64,000 nt of DNA. It comes from an uncultured bacterium (GTDB lineage: Bacteria; Bacteroidota; Bacteroidia; Chitinophagales; Chitinophagaceae). This document shows positions 20,009-29,390 of the stretch, one piece after another. The notes beneath the pieces are model-generated. The model ran no database searches and had not been told where the DNA came from. It saw only the letters and a program-made list of their open reading frames with translations. The stretch covers positions 1 through 64,000 of the forward strand of contig CAIXLY010000077.1 of assembly GCA_903920455.1 (NCBI GenBank). Reading direction: 5' to 3'. Within the stretch, counting starts at the first letter, position 1. The number at the start of each line of letters is the position of its first letter. The translations under genes and the position numbers were made by a program.

Positions 20009-20130
20009 TTTAATTAGGTGATGTAAGGGTATGGTTGGAATGAGTTATGAAACCGTGAATTGTCAATAGGTTATGAATCAAAAATAGTCAATTGAAACTT
20101 TACTTAAGATTAATATGCTATTAATATATT

Positions 20131-20138
20131 TAAATTTG
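20131..20138 (+). promoter_or_regulatory. Candidate recG -7 box
   Basis: TAAATTTG is an exact match to TAnnTTTG. A transcript from it would begin near 20143-20146, which limits where recG translation can start. I see no convincing -33 element at the right distance. Confidence 0.45.
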
Positions 20139-20166
20139 TGATAAATCTATAACTACTAATTCTTCC

Positions 20167-22260
20167 ATACTATCCAATCCAATTGAATACCTAAAAGGGG
20201 TAGGGCCTTTGCGTGCAGATATGCTCAAGAAGGAATTGCAAATTTTTACATTTGGAGACCTGCTCAATCACTTTCCATTTAGACATCTAGACAGAACACA
20301 GATTCAGGTTATTGGTCAGATTAATCCCTCTATGGATCATGTACAAGTCAGAGGGATACTAATCTCCATGGAAGTCTTGGGCGAAAGGCGTGGAAGAAGA
20401 TTGGTAGCTCAGTTGAGGGACAGGACTGGAATAATTGAACTGACATGGTTTCAGGGAATTCAATGGGTGCAAAAATCTTTGGCATTAGGCAACGAATATC
20501 TAGTGTTTGGCAAGCTTGGCTTCTTTCTAGGTAAACCCCAGTTGAATCATCCCGAGATTGAGTCAGTAAAGGACAATGCCAATGCAGGAAAAAACTTTCT
20601 TGAACCAGTGTATTCTGTTACTGAAAAGCTAAAGGCAAGGGGTTTAAATGGCAGGGCATGGAGCAAGTTAACCCAGCAACTTTTTATGGTGCTTGGGGAA
20701 AAGGAAATATCTGAGATATTGCCCCAGCAAATCATACAGGCTGAACAATTCATCTCAAGATGGCAGGCATTTTTATACATTCATTTTCCTACTTCACAAC
20801 AGCTTCGAGACGAGGCCATTAGAAGATTGAAGTTTGAAGAGTTTTTCATCGCCCAATTGAGGTTGGGTTTGCTCAGGTCCGCTCGCCACAGGTTTTCAAA
20901 AGGACATGTATTTTCTAAAGTAGGTGACAATTTCAATACATTTTTTCACCAGCATCTCGCTTTTCCCCTAACCGGTGCACAAAAAAGGGTATTGAAAGAA
21001 CTTAGGCAAGACACCTCAACTGGAAAGCAGATGAACAGGCTCTTGCAAGGGGATGTTGGAAGTGGTAAAACCATTGTGGCTTTGATGCTGATGCTGATTG
21101 CAGTTGACAATGGTTTTCAAGCCTGTATCATGGCGCCTACCGAAATTCTGGCAAAACAACATGCCGATAATTTCACTGCCATGCTTTCTCCAATGGGCAT
21201 GGAGGTTGTTCTGCTGACAGGATCTGTTAAGTCTGCCGAAAAAAAGAAAATATTACAATCTATTGAAAGCGGAAAAGTATCGATTGTAGTAGGTACACAC
21301 GCTCTCATTGAAGAGACCGTAAAGTTTCAAAATCTCGGACTTGCTGTTATTGACGAGCAGCATAAGTTTGGTGTAGCCCAGCGTGCCAAACTCTGGCAAA
21401 AAAACAGCATACCGCCACATATGCTGGTAATGACTGCAACTCCAATTCCCAGAACCCTTGCCATGACTGCCTACGGGGATCTTGATTATAGTGTGATTGA
21501 TGAGCTTCCGCCCGGCAGAACTCCAATTCTTACAGTACACCGGCTCGATGATGCCCGACCACAGGTAATGGATTTTATCAAGTCGGAAATCGCTCTGGGT
21601 CGTCAGATATATTTCATCTTTCCGCTCATCGAGGAAAGCGAAAAGCTTCAGTATGAAGACCTCATGCAAGGATTTGAAAATGTTAAGGCTTGGTTTCCTG
21701 AGCCCAAATATTGGATTAGCATGGTGCATGGAAGGATGACTGCTGAACAGAAGAATGTAAATATGAGCAGATTCATAAACAAAGAAACCCAAATCATGTT
21801 AGGGACTACGGTAATCGAGGTGGGTGTAAATGTTCCCAACGCCACGGTAATGGTTATTGAGAGTGCAGAAAAATTTGGATTGAGTCAGCTCCATCAATTG
21901 AGGGGACGTGTTGGGAGGGGCAGTGAAAAAAGTTACTGCATTTTGTTGTCTGGAAGTCAGGTTGGACGAGATGCGAAAGACAGGCTATCTATCATGTGTT
22001 CAACCAACGACGGATTCAAAATTGCAGAAAAAGATCTTGAACTAAGAGGTCCTGGTGATATCCAAGGCACAAGGCAAAGTGGAACCCTTGATTTTAAGTT
22101 GGCAGATCTTGTTCAGGATAAGTTGTTGCTTGAGAAATCAAAGCAATATGCAGAGCAGATCTTTGTATCAGATCCTGACATAAAAAAACAGGAAAACTCA
22201 TCTTTAAAGGAATTTTTGCAGGTCGAAAAGGGGTTTACGACCTGGGGTAAGATATCTTGA
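20167..22260 (+). CDS. recG: ATP-dependent DNA helicase RecG (start codon non-canonical or uncertain)
   Basis: RecG is a branch-migration helicase acting on stalled forks and Holliday junctions. Motifs present are LLQGDVGSGKT (Walker A), MAPTEILAKQH, VIDEQHKFGV (DExH box), MTATPIPRTLAM, TTVIEVGVNVPNATVM and QLRGRVGRG, with an N-terminal wedge/OB domain before them. The ORF track starts at TTG 20209, but the frame continues upstream as ILSNPIEYLKGVGPLRADML, the conserved RecG N-terminus, and stays open back to a stop at 20131. No ATG, GTG or TTG occurs in that stretch. I place the start at ATA 20167 as the best guess; ATA 20149, ATT 20182 or the truncating TTG 20209 are alternatives. Confidence 0.9.
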   Translation: MLSNPIEYLKGVGPLRADMLKKELQIFTFGDLLNHFPFRHLDRTQIQVIGQINPSMDHVQVRGILISMEVLGERRGRRLVAQLRDRTGIIELTWFQGIQWVQKSLALGNEYLVFGKLGFFLGKPQLNHPEIESVKDNANAGKNFLEPVYSVTEKLKARGLNGRAWSKLTQQLFMVLGEKEISEILPQQIIQAEQFISRWQAFLYIHFPTSQQLRDEAIRRLKFEEFFIAQLRLGLLRSARHRFSKGHVFSKVGDNFNTFFHQHLAFPLTGAQKRVLKELRQDTSTGKQMNRLLQGDVGSGKTIVALMLMLIAVDNGFQACIMAPTEILAKQHADNFTAMLSPMGMEVVLLTGSVKSAEKKKILQSIESGKVSIVVGTHALIEETVKFQNLGLAVIDEQHKFGVAQRAKLWQKNSIPPHMLVMTATPIPRTLAMTAYGDLDYSVIDELPPGRTPILTVHRLDDARPQVMDFIKSEIALGRQIYFIFPLIEESEKLQYEDLMQGFENVKAWFPEPKYWISMVHGRMTAEQKNVNMSRFINKETQIMLGTTVIEVGVNVPNATVMVIESAEKFGLSQLHQLRGRVGRGSEKSYCILLSGSQVGRDAKDRLSIMCSTNDGFKIAEKDLELRGPGDIQGTRQSGTLDFKLADLVQDKLLLEKSKQYAEQIFVSDPDIKKQENSSLKEFLQVEKGFTTWGKIS

Positions 22261-22293
22261 ATAATTAACAAGTTGTATAACTTTTAATCCCTA

Positions 22294-22311
22294 CTTTAGT
22301 TTTAACTAAAG
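22294..22311. repeat. Perfect inverted repeat directly before the PKD gene start
   Basis: CTTTAGTTTTAACTAAAG consists of two 8-bp arms around TT and ends 2 nt before the ATG at 22314. It has no following U tract, so it is not a standard terminator. It could be an operator or an mRNA hairpin that limits initiation. Confidence 0.5.
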
Positions 22312-22313
22312 CA

Positions 22314-25300
22314 ATGAAAAACCGTATTCACATATTTCTTGCTCTCCTTCTTACATTTCATGTAACCAGCATATTTTCACAGTCGTATTATGCCCTAGAT
22401 TTTATTGAGAACAAAGGGCAGTGGGAAGGGAATTTCAACTATAAAAGTACAGTTGGGGATGGCTCATTATTTATTGGTCCAGATGGCTATACCATTGTTA
22501 AACATCATCCTGATGATCATGCTGCTGCTCTTGAATTTATGCATGGACACAGTATAGAAAAAATTAAGCCCCCTGTAAAAATCACAACAGGAGTTAAAGA
22601 TGGTCAAGGGAATGGCAATAACAATGCCAATCGTATTTCAATTCGTTCGCACGCATACACTGTTCGATTTATTGGGGCTAAGGGGCAGGCCCAATTTATT
22701 TCTGAAAAGCCCACGGGGGAATTGTCTAATTATTTTTTAGGGTTTAATCCTCAAAATTGGAAAACTGATGTTGGAAGTTTTGGAACAGTAATTGCCAAGG
22801 AGGTATATCCCGGTGTGGATGTTAAATATTATTCAAGTGGGGATCAACTTAAGTATGACCTTGTTGTGCAACCAGGCGCAGACCTGTCTGGCATATCCAT
22901 GCGCTATGATGGGGTAGATAAAATCTCACTTCGTGATGGACAGTTAATCATTAAAACTTCTGTCGGCGAATCAAAAGAGTTGGCGCCTTATGCGTATCAG
23001 ATCGTGAATGGGGAGAAGATTGAAGTGACTTGCAGTTATGAACTGAAAGATCAGTTAGTAAGTTTTAGAGTAAGAGGATATGATAAAAAGGCAGTGCTTA
23101 TAATTGACCCAGTCTTGGTTTTTTCAACTTATACCGGAAGTAAGGCAAGCAATTGGGGGTTCACTGCTGCTCCTGGTCCTGATGGAAGCCTATACGCTGG
23201 AGGAATAGTATTTGGAACGGGCTATCCAATTTCAATCGGGGCCTTTCAAACTGATTTTTTAGGTGGAACCGATTCCAATAATGGTAGCGGTATTGATGTT
23301 GGGATAACCCGATTTAGCAATGATGGAAAAGCAAGGTTGTTCTCCACCTACCTCGGGGGCAATGGCAATGAATTTCCACATAGCATATTTGTTGATCCGA
23401 TAGGGAATCCTGTTATTCTCGGTAGAACTACATCTTTGAGAGACTTTCCGGTTCTTGGTCAAAACCGTATTGGTTCTTTGGGAGAGACAGATATTTTTGT
23501 TACAAAGCTGTCTGCAGACGGCAGAATAATGTTGGGTGGTGTTGTGGTCGGTGGCAGCCGGAATGACGGAGTGAACATCGATGAAAATATGAGTCCAGAG
23601 GGTCCTCGGTCCCTGTTATATAATTACGGGGATAATGCAAGGAGTGAAGTCATCCTAGACAATTCAAACAACGTTTACGTCGCATCAAGCTCCTCTTCAT
23701 CTGATTTCCCTGCTGGAAATAATCTTGCTGGTCAACAAGATGGTGTGGTTATGAAGTTTTCACCTGACCTTTCTACTCCAATCTTTATTACCATGATTGG
23801 AGGAGCGCTGGATGATGCAGCATTTGTGATTGCACTAAATCCACTTGCAAATGAACTCTATGTTGCTGGAGCTACTGCCAGTAATAATTTTCCTGGTGAT
23901 AAGAATGGTTCTATGCGTACGGCCAATGCGGGTGGTGTAGATGGCTTTGTTGCAGTAATAGACAATGCCGGCAACATCACTAAGTCTACTTACTTGGGTA
24001 CAACAGATTTGGATATTATTTACGGAATTCAATTTGATGAAAAAGGATTTCCGTATGTCATGGGAATTTCGCGCGGTACATGGCCTGTTGTTAACGCACC
24101 AGGACAGAGCAGCATATATAAAAATGATGGATCACATCAATTCATATCAAAACTAAAGCCAGATCTTAGTGGATATATTTACTCTACTGTATTTGGTAAA
24201 AAGGCGACAATACCAAATATTTCTCCAGTCGCCTTTTTGGTTGATCGTTGTGAAAATGTGTATGTATCTGGCTGGGGAGGCAGGTTGAATTCATGTTATA
24301 GCAGTGCTTTTGATGCAAAGACCACAGGTACTACTGGTCTTCCACTTGCAGGAACGCCAATTCAGAATTATACGGACAATAAGGATTTTTATTTTTTTGT
24401 GTTAAAGAAGAACGGAACTGATCAGCTCTATGGTTCATTTTTTGGACAGCAGGGTGGGGAAGGTGATCATGTGGATGGCGGCACCTCACGGTTTGATAAT
24501 AAAGGAGCAATCTACCAGGCCATCTGCGCTAATTGTGGAGGCAGCTCAATTTGCAGAACTGACCCCATAACAAAACCAATGATCATTACACCGGGTGTTG
24601 TTGCACCCGTGAATGGCGCCTTGGGATCTCGAACTCCTGGAGAATGCAATTTGGCTGCATTCAAGATCAACTTTGAGTTTGATGGTGTCAAGGCTGGAAT
24701 CAAGTCTCTCATTAATGGGGTGGCCTATGATACCTCAGGCTGCGTTCCTCTGGAAGTTGAATTTGTTGACACGATTGGCCTTGGTAAGGAGTATGTCTTT
24801 GTTTATGGTGATGGCACACCTAATGATACATTAACCACTGCTAAATCATCACATATTTTCACCCAGCCAAACCTTTACAGTGTAATGGTTATTGCTATAG
24901 ATGAGAGCAGGTGCATTACAAGGGATACCTCCTATGTGAACATTAAGGTGAGTACAAATAAAGCCATCATAAAAGCGAATGCTCAAAAACAGCTGCCATG
25001 CGATGGCTTGCTCTTTAAGTTTGTCAATGAATCTATTGCTCCATTGGGTTCACTATTTACCGGTCAATCTTTTGTGTGGGATTTTGGTCATGATGGGCAA
25101 GTTGACACGGTAGGGCTCCAAGACGTCTATCACTCCTTTCCTGCATATGGTTCATACAAAGTGAAATTATTTCTCATTGATGATAACTATTGCAATCAGT
25201 CAGACTTTTTGGAATTCAATGTTTTTGTTTCTCCTCTCGTTAAAGCACAATTTATTAGTCCGGAGATTGGGTGCATACCATACACCGCTGAATTCATCAA

Positions 25301-26003
25301 TACCAGTACTGCGGGAATAGACTTTCAGTGGTCTTTCGGCGATGGATCGCCTGTGTTTAATGGTTTCAGGCCACCTGCCCATTCTTACGGATCTTCGGTA
25401 GGCGATTATAATGTGATGCTCATCGCAACCGATTCAGGAACCTGTAACATCAAGGATACTTTTCAATATACGATCTCTGTTAAACCAAATCCTGTTGCCT
25501 CGTTCTCCTTTAGGCCTGATCCTCCAGAAGAAAATACACCCTTGGAGTTTACCAATCAATCAACAGGAGCAACCACCTACCTATGGAATTTTGGTGATGG
25601 ATTCTATGCGACCAGCAAAGACACTTCACATCTTTACCAAGAAACCGGAACTTACAACGTATGCCTAACAGCCTCCAATGAGTTTGGTTGCGCAGACACA
25701 ACTTGTGATGTTGTGGAGACGCTCATATTTCCCTTGGTAGATTTGCCCAATGCCTTTACGCCTAATGGCGATGGCATTAATGATATCTTGTATGTCAGGG
25801 GATTTGGAATAAAAAGTATGGCACTGAGAATTTATAATCGGCTGGGACAACTGGTTTTTGAGTCTTCAAGTCCGAACTATGGTTGGGATGGAAAATTCAA
25901 GGGAGTACTTCAGCCGATGGATGCATATGCATATACACTAAGTATATTGTTTGGCGATGATACCACAGTGAACAAGAAAGGAGATATTACGTTGATAAGG
26001 TAG
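22314..26003 (+). CDS. Secreted DUF7948/SBBP-propeller/PKD protein with T9SS type B C-terminal domain
   Basis: This 1229-residue cell-surface protein has a signal peptide (FLALLLTFHVTSIFSQ) and then an N-terminal DUF7948 domain (ENKGQWEGNFNYKS through about residue 260). A central SBBP-like propeller follows (repeats of the STYLGG/SGWGG type, about 270-740). About four PKD-type domains come next (VYGDGTPND, WDFGHDG, WSFGDGSP, WNFGDGFYA), and last a type B sorting domain of about 90 residues (LPNAFTPNGDGINDILYVRG ... GDITLIR). Type B domains direct secretion through the type IX system with partner PorP/SprF-like proteins, and such a gene follows 11 nt downstream. The role is likely surface attachment or gliding-related adhesion (inference); the ligand is unknown. 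Confidence 0.85.
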   Translation: MKNRIHIFLALLLTFHVTSIFSQSYYALDFIENKGQWEGNFNYKSTVGDGSLFIGPDGYTIVKHHPDDHAAALEFMHGHSIEKIKPPVKITTGVKDGQGNGNNNANRISIRSHAYTVRFIGAKGQAQFISEKPTGELSNYFLGFNPQNWKTDVGSFGTVIAKEVYPGVDVKYYSSGDQLKYDLVVQPGADLSGISMRYDGVDKISLRDGQLIIKTSVGESKELAPYAYQIVNGEKIEVTCSYELKDQLVSFRVRGYDKKAVLIIDPVLVFSTYTGSKASNWGFTAAPGPDGSLYAGGIVFGTGYPISIGAFQTDFLGGTDSNNGSGIDVGITRFSNDGKARLFSTYLGGNGNEFPHSIFVDPIGNPVILGRTTSLRDFPVLGQNRIGSLGETDIFVTKLSADGRIMLGGVVVGGSRNDGVNIDENMSPEGPRSLLYNYGDNARSEVILDNSNNVYVASSSSSSDFPAGNNLAGQQDGVVMKFSPDLSTPIFITMIGGALDDAAFVIALNPLANELYVAGATASNNFPGDKNGSMRTANAGGVDGFVAVIDNAGNITKSTYLGTTDLDIIYGIQFDEKGFPYVMGISRGTWPVVNAPGQSSIYKNDGSHQFISKLKPDLSGYIYSTVFGKKATIPNISPVAFLVDRCENVYVSGWGGRLNSCYSSAFDAKTTGTTGLPLAGTPIQNYTDNKDFYFFVLKKNGTDQLYGSFFGQQGGEGDHVDGGTSRFDNKGAIYQAICANCGGSSICRTDPITKPMIITPGVVAPVNGALGSRTPGECNLAAFKINFEFDGVKAGIKSLINGVAYDTSGCVPLEVEFVDTIGLGKEYVFVYGDGTPNDTLTTAKSSHIFTQPNLYSVMVIAIDESRCITRDTSYVNIKVSTNKAIIKANAQKQLPCDGLLFKFVNESIAPLGSLFTGQSFVWDFGHDGQVDTVGLQDVYHSFPAYGSYKVKLFLIDDNYCNQSDFLEFNVFVSPLVKAQFISPEIGCIPYTAEFINTSTAGIDFQWSFGDGSPVFNGFRPPAHSYGSSVGDYNVMLIATDSGTCNIKDTFQYTISVKPNPVASFSFRPDPPEENTPLEFTNQSTGATTYLWNFGDGFYATSKDTSHLYQETGTYNVCLTASNEFGCADTTCDVVETLIFPLVDLPNAFTPNGDGINDILYVRGFGIKSMALRIYNRLGQLVFESSSPNYGWDGKFKGVLQPMDAYAYTLSILFGDDTTVNKKGDITLIR

Positions 26004-26014
26004 TTTGGTCTAAG

Positions 26015-27130
26015 ATGCTTGGCCTTGTGAAGCATACAACAACTGAAAGATTGAAAACAGTGAAAAGAAAACATAATATAGTATTTAACAGGCATGCGAG
26101 GGCTACACTTACTGTTGCTCTCGCTGTTTTCTTTGCTTTGTTTCAAGAATCGCGATTGGCTGCGCAGGATCTTCACTTTTCTCAATTCTTCAATTCTCCG
26201 CTCTCTACCAATCCTGCTAATACTGGCTTTATTCCTACATCTGATTATAGGATAGGAGCTCATTACAGAGATCAATGGTCAAGTGTTCCTGTTCCTTACA
26301 AGACCACGAGTATTTTCGGGGATTTTCAATTTTTGCGTGACCGTTTTCCAAGTGGATGGATGGGCCTCGGTGGACTCATCCTTCAGGATGTTGCAGGCTC
26401 CGGAAATCTGAAATCAACAAAAGTATATGCCTCCATAGCCTATCACCAGATGCTGGGGAGTACTGGGCTATTGTCTGCAGGATTTAATCTTGGATACGCA
26501 GGTAAGCAAATCAATCTCACCAAATTGACATTTGATAACCAGTGGAACGGAAGGTTTTTTGACGGAGCTGTACCCAGTGGCGAAACGTTTCAGAATAATT
26601 CCATAGGATATATTGATGTTCAGGCAGGGCTCAACTACGCCTATTTTCCTTCAGACAACCTCTATATGCATGGAGGCTTTAGCGTACATCACCTCAATAA
26701 ACCAAAAGAAACTTTTTTTGCACTCACTCCAGGATACGACAACAGGATTAAGCCCCGCTCCATATTTTTTGCCGATGCAATGATTAAGGTTAACAATCAG
26801 GTGATCATTTCTCCAGGAATTTACTACTCAAGGCAAGCAGCTGCTTCTGAATTTGTTGGTGGGCTGCATATTAATTATAACTTATCTGGAAATGGAGATC
26901 AGCAGCTGATTGCAGGTGTTTATTATCGGCCTGGCGATGCTTATTTGCCCATGGTTGGCTATCAATGGAAAAGCTTCAAATTCATGTTTAGTTTTGATGT
27001 AACAAATTCCTCTCTGAAATTCAATAACTCAAGCCGTGGCGCCAGCGAACTCTTCCTGCAATATGATGGCATTTACAACACGATTTACGGGAATAGACGT
27101 CAAAGCTATTGCCCAAGTTTTGGTAACTAA
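26015..27130 (+). CDS. PorP/SprF family type IX secretion membrane protein
   Basis: This 371-residue outer-membrane beta-barrel protein of the PorP/SprF family has the hallmark mature N-terminus AQDLHFSQFFNSPLSTNPANTG. A long n-region precedes the hydrophobic segment TVALAVFFALFQ; an internal start is possible but no better one is obvious. Family members are substrate-specific partners of T9SS that attach or present type B domain proteins. The 11-nt spacing after the PKD/type B gene makes that protein its likely client. The barrel ends with the common LSFDV/NSSLKFNNSSRGASEL-type block. Confidence 0.9.
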   Translation: MLGLVKHTTTERLKTVKRKHNIVFNRHARATLTVALAVFFALFQESRLAAQDLHFSQFFNSPLSTNPANTGFIPTSDYRIGAHYRDQWSSVPVPYKTTSIFGDFQFLRDRFPSGWMGLGGLILQDVAGSGNLKSTKVYASIAYHQMLGSTGLLSAGFNLGYAGKQINLTKLTFDNQWNGRFFDGAVPSGETFQNNSIGYIDVQAGLNYAYFPSDNLYMHGGFSVHHLNKPKETFFALTPGYDNRIKPRSIFFADAMIKVNNQVIISPGIYYSRQAAASEFVGGLHINYNLSGNGDQQLIAGVYYRPGDAYLPMVGYQWKSFKFMFSFDVTNSSLKFNNSSRGASELFLQYDGIYNTIYGNRRQSYCPSFGN

Positions 27131-27199
27131 AGTGTACTCCACTATTTAAATTTCAATTGCTCAGCTTGAATGCCGAATTTCGTATGAAATAAAACGATA

Positions 27200-28606
27200 A
27201 TGGCAGATACTTCTATACCGGTGCATGTATATGAGCAGTTTAGGAAAATTGTCGGAAATCAGTATGTGATGACTGATGAGGAATCATTAAATGCATACGG
27301 GCATGACGAGACTGAGCGCTTGCTTTTTCTTCCTCATGTTGTAGTTCGACCAAGAACAACAGATGAAGTTAGCCAGATCATGCGTATTTGTAATGAGGAA
27401 AAAATTCATGTAACTCCGAGGGGAGCAGGAACTGGATTGAGTGGCGGAGCGCTTCCGCATTTGGGCGGTGTATTGCTTTCTACAGATCGGATGAATACAA
27501 TACTACAGATTGACGAACAGAATCTTCAAGTGACCACTGAGCCAGGGGTGATCACTGAAGTGCTGCAGCTGGCAGTAAAAGAAAAAGGACTTTTTTATCC
27601 ACCCGATCCTTCGAGCAAGGGTTCATGTTTTATAGGTGGAAATATAGCAGAGAATAGCGGTGGTCCGAAGGCAGTTAAGTATGGTGTAGTAAGGGATTAT
27701 GTGTTGAATCTTGAAGTGGTACTCCCGACTGGCGAGGTGATTTGGACGGGCAGCAATGTGCTAAAAAATTCTACTGGCTATAGTTTAACGCATCTGCTCG
27801 TGGGAAGTGAAGGCACTTTGGGCATCGTTACAAAAATCGTTCTTAAATTAATACCATTTCCAAAGTTTGATTTGCTGATGCTCGCACCTTTTAACTCTCT
27901 AGAAAAGGCGGGAGAAGCGGTAAGTGCTATTTTTCGTGCAGGCTTCACTCCCTCTGCATTAGAACTGGTTGAGATCGAAGCCTTAGAGATTGTTAGTCGA
28001 TTTGTTGATTCTTCTGCTGTTCCCGTGACTGAAGGTACCGCAGCCCATCTCATCATTGAAGTTGATGGAAATCATATGGATACGTTGATGGCGGAGATGG
28101 AAGCAATCGGAGAACTATTGTTGAATTTCGATTGTGGCGAATTGTATTTTGCAGATGATGCCCAACAAAAGAACGAATTATGGAAACTGCGTAGGAGAGT
28201 TGCAGAAGCAGTTAATATTGCAGGGTATACGATTGAAGAAGATACAGTTGTTCCCCGCGCTGCGCTTCCTGCACTCATCCGCGGAGTAAAGCAGCTGGGC
28301 ATAGAAAAAAATTTTCAAGTGGTTTGTTATGGTCATGCAGGGGATGGAAATCTGCATGTAAGAATAAAAAAGGAAGGCATACCCAATAGCCATGGCAATC
28401 CAGAGATGAAACAGATTCTACGTGCTTTGTTTGTAATAGTAAAAGATCTTGGAGGCACAATCAGTGGGGAACATGGCATCGGGCTTGTGCAAAAAGATTT
28501 TCTCGATATAGTTTTTGATCAAACCCAGCTTCGTTTGATGAAAGAAATTAAAAAGATATTTGACCCCAATAACATCCTAAATGCAGGAAAGATTTTTGAT
28601 ATCTAA
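27200..28606 (+). CDS. FAD-binding oxidase, GlcD / D-lactate dehydrogenase type
   Basis: This 468-residue flavoprotein of the VAO/PCMH family oxidises a 2-hydroxyacid such as glycolate or D-lactate. The FAD-binding N-terminal domain has VTPRGAGTGLSGGALP, and CFIGGNIAENSGGPKAVKYG and HLLVGSEGTLGIVTK follow. The C-terminal cap domain has VCYGHAGDGNLHVRI (substrate/metal histidines) and GTISGEHGIGLVQK. Length and order match GlcD-like single-subunit enzymes. GlcE or iron-sulfur subunits are not encoded nearby, so the physiological acceptor and exact substrate are undetermined. Confidence 0.9.
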   Translation: MADTSIPVHVYEQFRKIVGNQYVMTDEESLNAYGHDETERLLFLPHVVVRPRTTDEVSQIMRICNEEKIHVTPRGAGTGLSGGALPHLGGVLLSTDRMNTILQIDEQNLQVTTEPGVITEVLQLAVKEKGLFYPPDPSSKGSCFIGGNIAENSGGPKAVKYGVVRDYVLNLEVVLPTGEVIWTGSNVLKNSTGYSLTHLLVGSEGTLGIVTKIVLKLIPFPKFDLLMLAPFNSLEKAGEAVSAIFRAGFTPSALELVEIEALEIVSRFVDSSAVPVTEGTAAHLIIEVDGNHMDTLMAEMEAIGELLLNFDCGELYFADDAQQKNELWKLRRRVAEAVNIAGYTIEEDTVVPRAALPALIRGVKQLGIEKNFQVVCYGHAGDGNLHVRIKKEGIPNSHGNPEMKQILRALFVIVKDLGGTISGEHGIGLVQKDFLDIVFDQTQLRLMKEIKKIFDPNNILNAGKIFDI

Positions 28607-28648
28607 AGAATAACCAGCCCCTGCTTGGTTTCATGGTTTTCAGTGCAA

Positions 28649-29287
28649 TTATTTCTTTTTGTAATCACCCCGCTTCCAGGAGCGTATGAATTCCCCCCAA
28701 GCCATTGGGTTAAAAATATTCATGGGAGGTGCTTGTCCTGTATAATAATACTTTTGTGCACTCTTGGCGAGGCTCATGTTGACTGATTCCTTTCCGTCGC
28801 TTGGTAGGCTTCGCATGAGGATTCTTCTGGTTGCTGCATCAGTATTTTTTCTTGCTATTTCTATGTTATCGTCTGGCACATCAGCAGAAACAAAATCTCG
28901 CTCAAATTGCTCCCTAGTGGGCCTTGGCTTGATGATGGCAGCCGGCAGAAAGGCTGTATCATTTACCATAAGTTGAATAATACTGTATTGGTTTCCTTCC
29001 AGTTGGGGAGGAATTTTAGTGATCTTATCCTTAAATCCAACACAGGTGAACTCAATTTCATCCCCCTTTAAAACAACAATAGAAAACACCCCTTGGCCGT
29101 TGCTCAGGGTTCCTCTGCCAGTTCCTTTTACCACAATACTCACTGCAGGAAGGCCACGTAGACTATCGGCAGTCATAACAACTCCATAAAGTTGTACAAC
29201 AGAATCCTTGAAGGTTTCAAACTGGGCTTTGGCTGAAAATGGCATAAAAGCCACTAGCACAACGAGTTGTTTCAGGATTTTTTTCAT
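28649..29287 (-). CDS. Exported protein with CarboxypepD_reg-like domain
   Basis: The preferred start ATG 29287 (MKKILKQLVVLVAFMPFSAKAQ) gives a signal peptide and 212 residues; the ORF-track start 15 codons earlier adds a poor n-region. Residues about 30-105 form a carboxypeptidase-regulatory-like beta-sandwich (LYGVVMTADSLRGLPAVSIV ... GRGTLSNGQGVFSIVV), the domain usually found at the N-terminus of SusC-type receptors. Here it stands alone with a charged C-terminal tail of unknown function. It is a separate transcript, convergent with the oxidase gene and divergent from the Mrp gene. Confidence 0.75.
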   Translation of the reverse strand: MKKILKQLVVLVAFMPFSAKAQFETFKDSVVQLYGVVMTADSLRGLPAVSIVVKGTGRGTLSNGQGVFSIVVLKGDEIEFTCVGFKDKITKIPPQLEGNQYSIIQLMVNDTAFLPAAIIKPRPTREQFERDFVSADVPDDNIEIARKNTDAATRRILMRSLPSDGKESVNMSLAKSAQKYYYTGQAPPMNIFNPMAWGEFIRSWKRGDYKKK

Positions 29288-29390
29288 CACATTCATTCTT
29301 GCACAAATTAAGTCCATCTTTTGGATAAACAAAGTAGCATATGATTGGTTATTTTTACAGATCTAATTAATTTTTAACAATTCGTAAAAT

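Noticed and set aside
20009-20130. Intergenic region between the GNAT gene and recG checked for a small RNA or tRNA
   Set aside because: AT-rich with short near-repeats (GGTTATGAATC-like) but no cloverleaf, stable hairpin or conserved RNA motif visible.
21253-21792. 179-codon minus-strand ORF inside recG
   Set aside because: It is antisense to conserved RecG helicase motifs and has no recognisable domain; a shadow ORF.
28610-28632. Possible terminator after the GlcD-like gene (AACCA...TTGGTTT)
   Set aside because: The stem is only about five base pairs, and one T run is not enough to support a call.
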